DNA of 64,000 nt from Algibacter marinivivus. Its GTDB lineage: Bacteria; Bacteroidota; Bacteroidia; Flavobacteriales; Flavobacteriaceae. A program made the translations under genes and the position numbers. The notes below the pieces were generated by a model. It made no database searches, had not been told where the DNA came from, and was given only the letters and a program-made list of their open reading frames with translations. Of this stretch, positions 1 through 8,033 are shown in pieces; within the stretch, counting starts at the first letter, position 1; each line of letters opens with the position of its first letter. The stretch covers positions 682,001 through 746,000 of the forward strand of contig NZ_QFRI01000001.1 of assembly GCF_003143755.1 (NCBI RefSeq), in the 5' to 3' direction.

Positions 1-216
1 GGTAATATCACTATTTCTAGACGATTAGATAGTTACAATGAATTTGCAAAAAATTATTGTGAAGACAACAACATTAGCTATGTATACATAACCGATATAA
101 CTCGAGAAGGATTAGATAAACCTGAACTTGTGGCATCAGATGGCTTACACCCATCAGAATTAGCTTATACTAAGTTTGTTGATCGCATACTTCCTGTGGC
201 TCTTTCAAAACTTTAA
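1..216 (+). CDS. SGNH/GDSL-type hydrolase, C-terminal end (5' truncated)
   Basis: The window opens inside a reading frame that runs in frame 1 to a TAA at 214-216. The visible 71 residues include the block DGLHPSELAY, which matches the conserved block V (DxxH) of SGNH/GDSL esterases and supplies the catalytic Asp and His. The Ser, Gly and Asn blocks lie outside the window, so substrate and localisation cannot be judged. The next gene starts only 6 bases downstream on the same strand, which suggests co-transcription with the metallophosphoesterase. Confidence 0.7.
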   Translation, partial: GNITISRRLDSYNEFAKNYCEDNNISYVYITDITREGLDKPELVASDGLHPSELAYTKFVDRILPVALSKL

Positions 217-222
217 AATTAA

Positions 223-1179
223 TTGAAAATCAAAAAAAGTGTTTCTATAATAAATCCTTTTTTTGATTACATTTACTCTATGTTTTCATCCAAGAAAAGA
301 TTAGATAACGCTTACAAAAATGCTAAAGTCATTGATTTTGATGATGATAGTAAGTTTATTCTATTTAGCGATTGCCATAGAGGTGATAATAGTTTTGCTG
401 ATGATTTTGCCAATAACCGAAATATCTACTTCCATGCTTTAAAGCATTATTATGCTGAAGGATTTCAGTATTGCGAGTTGGGTGATGGCGATGAACTTTG
501 GGAAAACCTATCTTTTGAATCCATCTTGAATGCTCATAAGAATGTGTATATGCTTATGAAGCTATTTCATAAGGGTAATAGGCTACATATGATATGGGGA
601 AATCATGACATGGTTTACAGAGACCCAAACTATATAAAGAAACATTTATCTACTTATTTTGATCCGAAAGTTGGAGAAGATGTTGAACTTTTTGGAGATA
701 TAAAATATCATGAAGGACTTGTTTTAAAACATTGCATGACAGGTCAAGAATTATTTTTAACCCATGGGCATCAAGCAGATTGGTGGAATTTTTTATTTTG
801 GAAATGGAGCCGATTTATGGTTCGTGTACTTTGGAAACCACTTAACGTTATGGGAATTGCAGACCCAACAAGTCCTGCTAAAAACTACAAAGAACTCATT
901 AAAGTTGAACGTAGAACTAAAAAATGGATTACTGAAAACAATAATTTAATGACTATTGTTGGACACACTCACAGACCACGTTTTCCAGAGCCCGGTGATA
1001 TTGCTTTTTTTAATGATGGTAGTTGTGTACATCCAAGAAGTATTACAGGCATTGAGATTGAAAATGGCGCTATTTCATTAATTAAATGGCAAATTGCTAC
1101 AAGAGATGATGGAACACTTCAAATTGTTAGGGTTTTACTTGAAGGCCCTGTGAAGTTGGTGGATTATAAAACCGAATAA
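223..1179 (+). CDS. Calcineurin-like metallophosphoesterase
   Basis: A 318-residue protein with the metal-binding motifs of the calcineurin-like family in order: D50-x-H52 (SDCHRGD), GDGDE at 87-91, GNHD at 126-129, THGH at 180-183 and GHTH at 247-250. These residues normally hold a two-metal centre that hydrolyses phosphoesters. The pattern resembles LpxH-like and related bacterial phosphoesterases, but the substrate cannot be assigned. The frame opens with TTG at 223; the first ATG is at 280 (residue 20), still upstream of the first motif, and is a possible real start. It lies 6 bases after the SGNH hydrolase and 21 bases before the DUF1853 gene. Confidence 0.85.
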   Translation: MKIKKSVSIINPFFDYIYSMFSSKKRLDNAYKNAKVIDFDDDSKFILFSDCHRGDNSFADDFANNRNIYFHALKHYYAEGFQYCELGDGDELWENLSFESILNAHKNVYMLMKLFHKGNRLHMIWGNHDMVYRDPNYIKKHLSTYFDPKVGEDVELFGDIKYHEGLVLKHCMTGQELFLTHGHQADWWNFLFWKWSRFMVRVLWKPLNVMGIADPTSPAKNYKELIKVERRTKKWITENNNLMTIVGHTHRPRFPEPGDIAFFNDGSCVHPRSITGIEIENGAISLIKWQIATRDDGTLQIVRVLLEGPVKLVDYKTE

Positions 1180-1200
1180 AAACACATTTCTTAAATTCCA

Positions 1201-1995
1201 ATGCTTAAAAAAAGATATGAAGGCTTTTTAAAAACACCTTGTTTGTGGGTAAACAATTCTATTTTTAATATTGAACAATTTGAAATTTCTTCCAAGTATG
1301 ATAAGATTGAGATTTCATTAGATGAAAATCTTCGTCTGGGTAAATATGTTGAGCGTTTAGTGTCTTTTGAATTAGAACAACAAAATGATATTTCTGTTTT
1401 AGCTGAGAATATCCAAATTCAAGATGGTAAAATTACTTTGGGTGAATTGGATTGTTTACTGCTTAAAAATGATAAGCCCGTACATCTTGAAATAATTTAT
1501 AAGTTTTACTTATATGATGAATCTGTAGGAGATTCTGAAATTAATCATTTTATTGGCCCTAATAGGAAAGATTCTTTATTAGAAAAACTCAATAAATTAA
1601 AGGATAAACAATTACCTCTACTCTACTCTGATGTTTGTAAACCGTATTTAGACACTCTTGATATAAACATTGAAGTTATTAAGCAACAAGTGTATTTTAA
1701 AGCACAGTTATTTTTACCTTTTTCAAATCAAGACATAAAACTTAATACTTTGAATACAGATTGTATTGCTGGGTTTTATATTAATCTAAATGCATTACAA
1801 CAATTTGAGGATTGCAAGTTTTATATACCAAATAAAAAAGATTGGTTAGTCATTCCGCATGCTAACGTGAACTGGTTAAACTTTAATACATTTGAGTTGA
1901 AAACCAAAAATTTTCTTGAACAAAAATTTTCTGCTTTATGCTGGATAAAATTTAAGAATGGAGAATTAAAAAAGCTATTTTTGGTTTGGTGGTGA
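1201..1995 (+). CDS. DUF1853 family protein
   Basis: A 264-residue soluble protein with no signal peptide. It matches my recollection of the DUF1853 family in three places: RLGKYVERL near residue 45, GELDCLL at 81-87 followed by HLEIIYKFYLY near 95-105, and HFIGPNRKDSLLEKLNKL in the middle. The E51, D84, E97 and K101 pattern recalls PD-(D/E)XK nuclease-fold proteins, to which I believe DUF1853 has been linked; the E-to-K spacing is not canonical, so a nuclease role is inference only. The TGA stop at 1993-1995 abuts the stop of the convergent ferredoxin gene with no spacer. Confidence 0.7.
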   Translation: MLKKRYEGFLKTPCLWVNNSIFNIEQFEISSKYDKIEISLDENLRLGKYVERLVSFELEQQNDISVLAENIQIQDGKITLGELDCLLLKNDKPVHLEIIYKFYLYDESVGDSEINHFIGPNRKDSLLEKLNKLKDKQLPLLYSDVCKPYLDTLDINIEVIKQQVYFKAQLFLPFSNQDIKLNTLNTDCIAGFYINLNALQQFEDCKFYIPNKKDWLVIPHANVNWLNFNTFELKTKNFLEQKFSALCWIKFKNGELKKLFLVWW

Positions 1996-2325
1996 TTAAC
2001 TCTCAGGAGCAAGCTCTACTTCAAGGCCTTCCATTTCTGGAGTGATTTGAATTTGGCAGCCTAAACGACTATTATCTTGAACATCAAAAGCTTCGGACAA
2101 CATAGCTTCTTCATCATCACTCATTTCTGGCAATTCCGTATCACTTTTAACATAACACTGGCAAGAGGCACACATAGCCATACCGCCGCAAACACCGATA
2201 GTACCTTCTGGAGCAAGTTCGTAAGACCTTACAACTTCCATAAGATTCATGGCCATATCAGTTGGTGCAACAATGTCGTGTGTTACGCCGTCTCTGTCTG
2301 TGATTTTTATATTTACGTCTTCCAT
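1996..2325 (-). CDS. 2Fe-2S ferredoxin (adrenodoxin type)
   Basis: A 109-residue cytoplasmic electron carrier. Four cysteines in the vertebrate/adrenodoxin-type arrangement are visible: C46 and C52-x2-C55 in GVCGGMAMCASC, and C90 in RLGCQIQI. Length and the acidic stretch ELPEMSDDEEAML are typical of these ferredoxins, which in bacteria often serve Fe-S assembly or P450/oxygenase partners. The gene is monocistronic with its own TAAATTTG promoter element about 47 bases upstream. The nearby Mrp and Nfu genes also deal with Fe-S clusters, which fits a house-keeping Fe-S role but does not prove it. Confidence 0.9.
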   Translation of the reverse strand: MEDVNIKITDRDGVTHDIVAPTDMAMNLMEVVRSYELAPEGTIGVCGGMAMCASCQCYVKSDTELPEMSDDEEAMLSEAFDVQDNSRLGCQIQITPEMEGLEVELAPES

Positions 2326-2371
2326 GTTTTAATTTTGTAATTCTACCAAATGCATGTCATAATTCATGCCA

Positions 2372-2379
2372 CAAATTTA
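2372..2379 (-). promoter_or_regulatory. Promoter -7 element for the ferredoxin gene
   Basis: On the minus strand this reads TAAATTTG, a match to the Bacteroidota -7 consensus TAnnTTTG, 47 bases upstream of the ferredoxin start. A clear -33 TTG could not be picked out. Confidence 0.5.
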
Positions 2380-2440
2380 ATGTAAGTACTTTTATTTTAA
2401 CGCTTTTTAGTAGTGAATTTAAAATGCCTTGTAAAAAAAT

Positions 2441-2478
2441 AAGGAATCCTTAAAATTATAGAATTTTAAGGATTCCTT
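2441..2478 (-). terminator. Rho-independent terminator after mrp-nfu
   Basis: A perfect 17-bp inverted repeat (2441-2457 with 2462-2478) closes a 4-base loop. On the minus strand it is followed by ATTTTTTT. It lies about 60 bases after the nfu stop and ends the mrp-nfu transcript before the ferredoxin promoter. Confidence 0.85.
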
Positions 2479-2535
2479 TTTCATTGGATTGTTATTTTAA
2501 TTGAAACTTTAGCAGAACCTTTTTAAGTTTTCTGA

Positions 2536-2778
2536 CTAAGCATCTATATTTACTACTTGCTCTATTTGTGGTGCGTGCTTTTTGATAGTCATTTCTACAC
2601 CAGATTTAAGCGTCATTTGGTTAACACTACAACCTACACATGCGCCTTTTAATTGCACTTTTACTAGTTTATCATCTTCGATGGATAATAGAGAAATATC
2701 ACCACCATCACTTTGTAAAAATGGACGAATTTCATCTAGTGCTATTTCAACTTTTTCTTTTAATTCTTCTGAAGTCAT
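2536..2778 (-). CDS. NifU-like (Nfu) Fe-S cluster carrier
   Basis: An 80-residue protein consisting only of the NifU C-terminal domain. The CxxC motif C47-V-G-C50 in LKGACVGCS, followed by MTLKSGVE, is the hallmark of Nfu scaffolds, which bind a labile cluster at a dimer interface and hand it to apo-proteins. The IRPFLQSDGGDISL segment is also diagnostic. It starts 3 bases after the stop of the Mrp ATPase gene, so the two are almost certainly translated from one mRNA and probably act together in cluster delivery. A strong terminator follows. Confidence 0.92.
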   Translation of the reverse strand: MTSEELKEKVEIALDEIRPFLQSDGGDISLLSIEDDKLVKVQLKGACVGCSVNQMTLKSGVEMTIKKHAPQIEQVVNIDA

Positions 2779-2781
2779 ACT

Positions 2782-3918
2782 TTATTTTTTTACTGCTGAA
2801 CAACCTGCCATGGTTGTAATTTTAATGGCTTCGGTTGGTGGTAAATCGTCGTTTCGCCTTACTACTTCTTGCACCACATTTTGAGTTAGCTTCTCGAAAG
2901 CTTGCTCTAGTGGCGTTGCTGTTTGTAATGCTGCTGGACGACCAACATCTCCTGCTTCTCTTATACTTTGTACCAAAGGTAATTCTCCTAAAAATGGAAC
3001 ATCTAAATCTTCTGCTAAATGTTTTGCACCTTCTTGTCCGAAGATGAAATATTTATTGTCTGGTAATTCAGCAGGAGTAAAGTACGCCATATTTTCTATA
3101 ATTCCTAAAACAGGCACGTTAATACTTTCTTGTTGAAACATTGCTACACCTTTTTTAGCATCAGCTAACGCAACGTTTTGAGGTGTGCTTACTACAACTG
3201 CTCCAGTAATTGGTAGTGATTGCATGATACTTAAATGAATATCTCCTGTTCCGGGTGGTAAATCTAATAACAAGAAATCTAATTCACCCCAATGAGCATC
3301 AAAAATCATTTGATTTAGTGCTTTAGCAGCCATTGGCCCTCGCCATACTACTGCTTGATTTGGTTGTGTGAAAAATCCAATAGATAATACTTTTACGCCG
3401 TAATTTTCTATGGGTTTCATTTTTGATTTTCCATCAATGTTCACTGCTAAAGGTTTTTCAGCTTCTACATCAAACATAATTGGGATAGATGGCCCGTAAA
3501 TATCAGCATCTAAAACGCCTACTTTAAAGCCCATTTTCGCTAAAGCAACAGCTAAATTTGCTGTTACTGTAGATTTCCCTACACCACCTTTTCCTGATGC
3601 TACTGCAACTATATTTTGTATCCCTGGTATTGGGTTTCCTTTTATAACATTTGTTTTGGGTTTTGCTGGTGCTTCAACTTTAACGTTTACTGTAATTTTT
3701 GCCTTCTCATAAACCTTTTCATGGATGGTTTTAAGGATATCAACTTCCGTTCTTTTTTTAGCTTGTAAACTTGGGTTTTTTATTGTGATATCAACAATAA
3801 CCTCATCTCCAAATGTGATGACGTTTTTTACAGCACCGCTTTCTACCATATTTTGTCCTTCTCCAGGAACGGTAATATTTTCAAGCGCTTTTAGTATATC
3901 TTTTTTATCTAGTTTCAT
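2782..3918 (-). CDS. Mrp/ApbC/NBP35-family Fe-S cluster carrier ATPase
   Basis: A 378-residue protein with an N-terminal MIP18/DUF59-like domain (about 1-80) and a deviant Walker A P-loop GKGGVGKST at 109-117, typical of the Mrp/NBP35 subgroup of MinD-like ATPases. Family members carry and deliver Fe-S clusters. The segment where ApbC/Nbp35 proteins normally have the cluster-binding CxxC reads IENMAYFTPAELPDNKYFIFG here and has no cysteine; the only cysteine I see in the protein is in the tail MAGCSAVKK. I recall cysteine-poor Mrp proteins being usual in Bacteroidota. The downstream Nfu could supply the missing CxxC. Confidence 0.9.
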   Translation of the reverse strand: MKLDKKDILKALENITVPGEGQNMVESGAVKNVITFGDEVIVDITIKNPSLQAKKRTEVDILKTIHEKVYEKAKITVNVKVEAPAKPKTNVIKGNPIPGIQNIVAVASGKGGVGKSTVTANLAVALAKMGFKVGVLDADIYGPSIPIMFDVEAEKPLAVNIDGKSKMKPIENYGVKVLSIGFFTQPNQAVVWRGPMAAKALNQMIFDAHWGELDFLLLDLPPGTGDIHLSIMQSLPITGAVVVSTPQNVALADAKKGVAMFQQESINVPVLGIIENMAYFTPAELPDNKYFIFGQEGAKHLAEDLDVPFLGELPLVQSIREAGDVGRPAALQTATPLEQAFEKLTQNVVQEVVRRNDDLPPTEAIKITTMAGCSAVKK

Positions 3919-4035
3919 GTGTTATTTAATACTTGACTTTTAAAGGTCACATGCAACATTCCTTTTAAAATTTCAAGATGTCTCAAATCTTAGTTATGAA
4001 TGTTTTATTTTCTCTATTAAGAATCATTCTAAGGG

Positions 4036-4043
4036 CAAAGATA
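4036..4043 (-). promoter_or_regulatory. Promoter -7 element for mrp-nfu
   Basis: The minus strand reads TATCTTTG, a good TAnnTTTG match, about 118 bases before the Mrp start. This implies a leader of roughly 110 bases. The rest of the 3919-4141 gap shows no other structure I can support. Confidence 0.5.
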
Positions 4044-4141
4044 GAGAATAAAGATTGAAGACAGCAGTCTGAAGTTAGAAGTTTTATTGATGTGATTATT
4101 AGGGATTTTTATGGTAGACCATTTTAATTATTTAAAAATAA

Positions 4142-4471
4142 TTACAACTCCTTAGAAGGGTCCCAATACACTTTTTCTAAATCTTGAATTTGATTTTCAA
4201 TAACTTTAACGCCTTCACTTTCTAACAGTTGTTGCATAAGGTTTGTGCCATCAAAATGATGTTTTCCTGTTAGTAAACCTTTTCGGTTTACTACACGGTG
4301 TGCAGGTACATCTTTTCCACTAGAACCATTCATGGCATACCCAACCATTCTTGCGCTTCTTGCTGCTCCTAAATATTTTGCAATGGCTCCGTAACTTGTT
4401 ACACGTCCATAAGGAATTAGTTTTGCAACTTCATAAACTTTATCGAAGAAATTTAAAGTTTCTGGTTTCAT
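4142..4471 (-). CDS. Alkyltransferase-like protein (ATL, MGMT fold, no active cysteine)
   Basis: A 109-residue protein of the MGMT DNA-binding domain family, with IPYGRVTSYGAIAKYLG near 19-35 and the active-site region DVPAHRVVNRKG at 54-65. In O6-methylguanine methyltransferases this motif is PCHRV; here alanine 57 replaces the nucleophilic cysteine. That is characteristic of alkyltransferase-like proteins (Atl1/YbaZ), which bind alkylated bases and flag them for nucleotide excision repair instead of repairing them directly. It is last in the trmB-lysE-atl operon, 2 bases after the LysE gene. Confidence 0.88.
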   Translation of the reverse strand: MKPETLNFFDKVYEVAKLIPYGRVTSYGAIAKYLGAARSARMVGYAMNGSSGKDVPAHRVVNRKGLLTGKHHFDGTNLMQQLLESEGVKVIENQIQDLEKVYWDPSKEL

Positions 4472-4473
4472 TT

Positions 4474-5103
4474 TTAAATGTCTTGAATGATATTAATTAA
4501 AGTGAAAATAGAAATAACACCTGTGATACCTCCAATAATGCGATTCATGTTTTTTTGAGAAGTAAATGTTTTTCCTTTAATTTTATCAAAGAAGAAAATA
4601 TACATATAGAGTGTTACAAATGTTCCTGTAGCAGCCCCAATAACATAGGCCATAATGCTAGATTTTTCGAACGTCATCCAACCGAATGACGCTAAGGTAA
4701 TTGTCATATAGGCTTGATATGGTATAGGAAACACATTGATTGCCGACATGAATATGCCTTGAAAAAAACGACTGTGCTTACTTTTTATTTTTGGTTCTAT
4801 TTGTTGCTTAGGAGTTGATTTAGCAACAAACAAAAAATAAATAGTTATTAAAATAAATATTACTAAAGCTACGCTTCTTAAAACACCTATTACTTCAGGG
4901 TGCATAGTTAAATAACGCGCAAAAATACTAGCCAAATAGGTTTGTACTAAAACAATAACGCATACACCTGCAGAAAACACTATACCTCTTACATGGCCTT
5001 CTTTAAGGCTTATTTTGGCTGCCGTCATGTTCAACAACCCTGGTGGGATAACACCAATCATTGCAAAAAATAAACCTAAAAAAAAGATAAAGGTTATGCT
5101 CAC
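4474..5103 (-). CDS. LysE-family inner-membrane exporter
   Basis: A 209-residue protein with about six hydrophobic segments. The N-terminal GVIPPGLLNMTAAKISLKEG matches the conserved start of LysE/RhtB-type transporters, which export amino acids or other small solutes. The central basic stretch PKQQIEPKIKSKHSR would form the usual cytoplasmic loop. The substrate cannot be predicted. It sits between trmB and the ATL gene with 2-base gaps on both sides, so the three are one operon without an obvious functional link. Confidence 0.82.
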   Translation of the reverse strand: MSITFIFFLGLFFAMIGVIPPGLLNMTAAKISLKEGHVRGIVFSAGVCVIVLVQTYLASIFARYLTMHPEVIGVLRSVALVIFILITIYFLFVAKSTPKQQIEPKIKSKHSRFFQGIFMSAINVFPIPYQAYMTITLASFGWMTFEKSSIMAYVIGAATGTFVTLYMYIFFFDKIKGKTFTSQKNMNRIIGGITGVISIFTLINIIQDI

Positions 5104-5105
5104 GC

Positions 5106-5780
5106 TTATTTAATTTTAAACCTAATATACGTAATTGGTTTGTTTTGTTCTAAGTATTGAGACTCGTAATAGGTTTGAATACTTGTTACCTCTTCTGGAC
5201 TACCTTCTTGCTTGTAAACATTATGGTTTGCATAAAGTACATCGTGTCCCGCGCCATGTAACAAACCTAAAGTATAACCATGCATAAATTCACTATCTGT
5301 TTTGAGATTCGCAACACCTTCTGGTTTTAGTATTTTCTTGTAACGTTCTAAAAAAGTAGCATTAGTCATGCGGTGTTTTGTACGCTTGTATTTTATTTGT
5401 GGATCTGGGAATGTTATCCATATTTCGTCTACTTCATGTTCTGCAAAAGCATGATCTATGAGTTCTATTTGCGTACGAAGAAAGCCTACGTTTGAAATGT
5501 TTTCTTCAATGGCTGTTTTAGCACCTCTCCAGAAACGAGCACCCTTTATATCTATACCTATAAAGTTTTTATTTGGATATTTTTGAGCTAATGCAACAGA
5601 ATACTCACCTTTACCACAACCTAACTCTAAGATTAAAGGATTATTGTTTTTAAAAAATTGTGATCTCCAATTTCCTTTTAAATCGAAATTTGATTCCACC
5701 AAATCTTCTCTTGAAGGTTGAATAACATTAGCAAATGTTTCGTTTTCTTTGAACCTTCTTAGTTTATTTTTACTCCCCAA
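5106..5780 (-). CDS. trmB: tRNA (guanine(46)-N7)-methyltransferase
   Basis: A 224-residue SAM-dependent methyltransferase that makes m7G46 in tRNA. The SAM-binding motif ELGCGKGEYS is at 52-61. The family signatures DEIWITFPDPQIKYKRTKHRM and GVANLKTDSEFM hold the catalytic and tRNA-contact residues. Length is normal for bacterial TrmB. It is the first gene of a three-gene minus-strand operon and is divergent from the glycosyltransferase gene. Confidence 0.95.
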   Translation of the reverse strand: MGSKNKLRRFKENETFANVIQPSREDLVESNFDLKGNWRSQFFKNNNPLILELGCGKGEYSVALAQKYPNKNFIGIDIKGARFWRGAKTAIEENISNVGFLRTQIELIDHAFAEHEVDEIWITFPDPQIKYKRTKHRMTNATFLERYKKILKPEGVANLKTDSEFMHGYTLGLLHGAGHDVLYANHNVYKQEGSPEEVTSIQTYYESQYLEQNKPITYIRFKIK

Positions 5781-5842
5781 AACTTCTTATTATTAATTTT
5801 GATTTGGTAAAATTAAGCAAATACACAAGAACCTTAATAGCT

Positions 5843-5850
5843 TATCTTTG
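5843..5850 (+). promoter_or_regulatory. Promoter -7 element for the glycosyltransferase gene
   Basis: TATCTTTG matches TAnnTTTG. It lies about 110 bases before the ATG at 5961, and the leader it would create contains the whole repeat copy at 5867-5949. Confidence 0.5.
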
Positions 5851-5866
5851 AAATTAGTTAATATGT

Positions 5867-5949
5867 GCGTTAGGGATTGCAGTGTAAAGCCCATAACGAG
5901 GTACGAGTGAGGACTTGCAATGGAAAGCCCGACCCTTGTGGTAACGCCC
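5867..5949 (-). repeat. Dispersed GCGTTA-ended element, copy 1 (reverse orientation)
   Basis: An 83-bp element beginning GCGTTAGGGATTGCAGTG and ending GACCCTTGTGGTAACGCCC. It is the reverse orientation of four other copies in the window (9305, 21235, 37794, 51785). It contains a second internal AAGCCC and GGACTTGCAATGGAAAGC segment. It sits between the likely promoter and the start codon of the glycosyltransferase and is therefore probably transcribed. Confidence 0.85.
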
Positions 5950-5960
5950 AAATTATTAAA

Positions 5961-7007
5961 ATGAAAAAACGAATTTTAGTTGCGCCTTTAAATTGGGGAC
6001 TTGGACATGCTACGCGTTGCATACCCATTATTAACGCTTTGATTGACGGAGGATTTGTGCCCGTAATTGCTAGTGATGGTGCTGCTTTAGAGCTATTAAG
6101 AAAAGAATTTCCGAACTTATCTACGATTGAGTTACCATCTTACAACATTATTTATACGAAAAATGGTAGACTTTTTAAATTAAAACTTCTGAAGGATTCC
6201 CCTAAGCTTTTAAAGGCGATTAAGGCTGAAAAAAAAGCGATTTCTAGAATTTTGGAGCATAATGACATTGCTGGAATAATTTCGGATAATAGATTAGGGG
6301 TTAGAAGTAAAAAAGTGCCATCGGTTTTTATTACGCACCAGTTGAATGTTTTGAGCGGAAATACCACTTGGCTAAGCTCTAAAATGCATCAAAAAATCAT
6401 TAAAAAATTTGATGAATGCTGGGTTCCTGACACTAACGATGCTATTAATTTAAGCGGCAGATTAGGGCATGTTGATGATTTTGACATGCCTGTTAAATAC
6501 ATAGGCCCGCTGAGTAGATTTACTAAAAGTTCCAACAAAGTGAAGAACGATTTGTTGGTTTTGCTTTCCGGCCCTGAACCACAACGGTCCTTACTTGAAG
6601 AACAATTATTTTTTAACTTAAAAGACTACACAGGAGAAGTTGTTTTTGTAAAGGGTATTGTAGAAAAAAAGCAAACTAAACAAGTATTAGGCCATATTAC
6701 TATCTATAATTTTATGACATCTAACTTACTTGAAAAAAGTATTAACGAAAGTACTTTAATACTATCTAGATCTGGATACACAACTATTATGGATTTAGCT
6801 AAACTTAATAAAAAAGTATTTTTTATCCCCACACCAGGACAGTTTGAACAGGAGTATTTGGCAAAAAGACTAAATGAAATGCTTTTAGCACCTAGTTGTA
6901 AACAGGAAGATTTTAATTTGAGTAAATTACAAGAAGTTGAAAACTATAAAGGACTTAAATCTATAAACTTTGAAACTAATTTTAAAGATTTATTCGGTTT
7001 TTTCTAG
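5961..7007 (+). CDS. MurG-like glycosyltransferase
   Basis: A 348-residue GT-B-fold protein. The N-terminal ILVAPLNWGLGHATRCIP carries the glycine-rich GxGHxxR loop of MurG/GT28-type enzymes. The C-terminal LSRSGYTTIMDLAKLNK followed by FIPTPGQFEQEYLA is the nucleotide-sugar-binding half. The acceptor is unknown. I chose the ATG at 5961: the frame is open further upstream, but that part lies inside the repeat copy 1 and encodes unrelated sequence. The last 18 bases overlap the convergent histidine kinase gene. Confidence 0.85.
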   Translation: MKKRILVAPLNWGLGHATRCIPIINALIDGGFVPVIASDGAALELLRKEFPNLSTIELPSYNIIYTKNGRLFKLKLLKDSPKLLKAIKAEKKAISRILEHNDIAGIISDNRLGVRSKKVPSVFITHQLNVLSGNTTWLSSKMHQKIIKKFDECWVPDTNDAINLSGRLGHVDDFDMPVKYIGPLSRFTKSSNKVKNDLLVLLSGPEPQRSLLEEQLFFNLKDYTGEVVFVKGIVEKKQTKQVLGHITIYNFMTSNLLEKSINESTLILSRSGYTTIMDLAKLNKKVFFIPTPGQFEQEYLAKRLNEMLLAPSCKQEDFNLSKLQEVENYKGLKSINFETNFKDLFGFF

Positions 7008-8033
7008 GGTAAAAGAAAACTCACTCCCCACACCATACTCACTTTCAACATATATTTTCTCTTCGTGAGCTTCAATAATATGTTTTACAATAGAAAGCCC
7101 AAGACCAGAGCCCCCTTCTTTTCTCGAACCACTTTTATCAACACGATAAAAACGCTCAAAAAGTCTAGGTATATGTATTTTATTTATACCCTCACCATTA
7201 TCAGTAACTCTTACAATTACTTTATTTTTAATTAGGTTTTCTATACTAACTTCTGTAGTGCCTTTTTCGCTTCCATACTTTAATGAGTTTATTATTAAAT
7301 TAGTTAGAACTTGCTGAATACGGTCTTTATCTGCTTTTACAGTTATAGGGCTAGGGTAGTCTCTGTCAAAAGTTAATGTTATGTTTTTCTTGTTAGCTTT
7401 AATTTCTAACATATCAAAAACATTTTCTACAAGATCAACAATATTAAAAACCTCCATATTTAAACTTAAATCACCTACTTCTAATTTGGTAATCATGTCT
7501 AAATCATTAATAATATAACCTAACCGCTCTATCCCTTTGCTTGCTCTTTGTAAATATTTCTCTCTAATATTTTTATCATTCATTGCTCCATCAAGTAGGG
7601 TTAAAATATATCCTTGAACAGTAAATAATGGTGTTTTTAACTCATGAGACACATTTCCTAAAAATTCTTTTCGGTACTCTTCTCTTACTTTTAGAGTTTC
7701 AATTTCAAGCTTTTTATCTCTAGCAAATTTGTCTATTTCTTCAGTTAAGGTTTGCATGTTGGTGGTAATAGCCCCTTTTGCTATACTAGCAGATTCTAGT
7801 AATGTTAAATCATCATATATTTTTTTAACCCGCTTGTATATAAAACGCTCTACACTAAATTGAATAATTACAAACGAAAATAAAAAAATACAAACAGAAA
7901 AAATTAGCGGATAATACCACTGAAGTATTTGATAGTAATACAAAAAAACACTCATTAAGAGTGTTGTGTATATTGTTATGTATACCGCTGTACGAACAGC
8001 AAATCGATATGACTTTTTAAATTTTGGCTGCAT
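6990..8033 (-). CDS. PhoR-like membrane sensor histidine kinase
   Basis: A 347-residue kinase. Two transmembrane helices (about 13-35 and 40-60) have hardly any periplasmic loop between them, then a HAMP-like/coiled linker, the H-box NVSHELKTP with phospho-accepting H130, and the N, G1, F and G2 boxes (NLIINSLKYG, DNGEGI, RFYRVDKS, GGSGLGLSI). The short extracytoplasmic part argues for sensing within the membrane or through partners, as in PhoR. Its ATG directly abuts the stop of the response regulator gene at 8034, so the two form a cognate pair. Confidence 0.92.
   Translation of the reverse strand: MQPKFKKSYRFAVRTAVYITIYTTLLMSVFLYYYQILQWYYPLIFSVCIFLFSFVIIQFSVERFIYKRVKKIYDDLTLLESASIAKGAITTNMQTLTEEIDKFARDKKLEIETLKVREEYRKEFLGNVSHELKTPLFTVQGYILTLLDGAMNDKNIREKYLQRASKGIERLGYIINDLDMITKLEVGDLSLNMEVFNIVDLVENVFDMLEIKANKKNITLTFDRDYPSPITVKADKDRIQQVLTNLIINSLKYGSEKGTTEVSIENLIKNKVIVRVTDNGEGINKIHIPRLFERFYRVDKSGSRKEGGSGLGLSIVKHIIEAHEEKIYVESEYGVGSEFSFTLEKTE

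Noticed and set aside
4125-4144. TAATTATT/AATAATTA inverted repeat as terminator of the ATL gene
   Set aside because: The stem is pure A/T, overlaps the stop codon and lacks a T-run; too weak.
5877-5960. Upstream extension of the glycosyltransferase reading frame
   Set aside because: The extra codons lie in repeat copy 1 and encode no part of the GT-B fold; the ATG at 5961 starts exactly at the fold.
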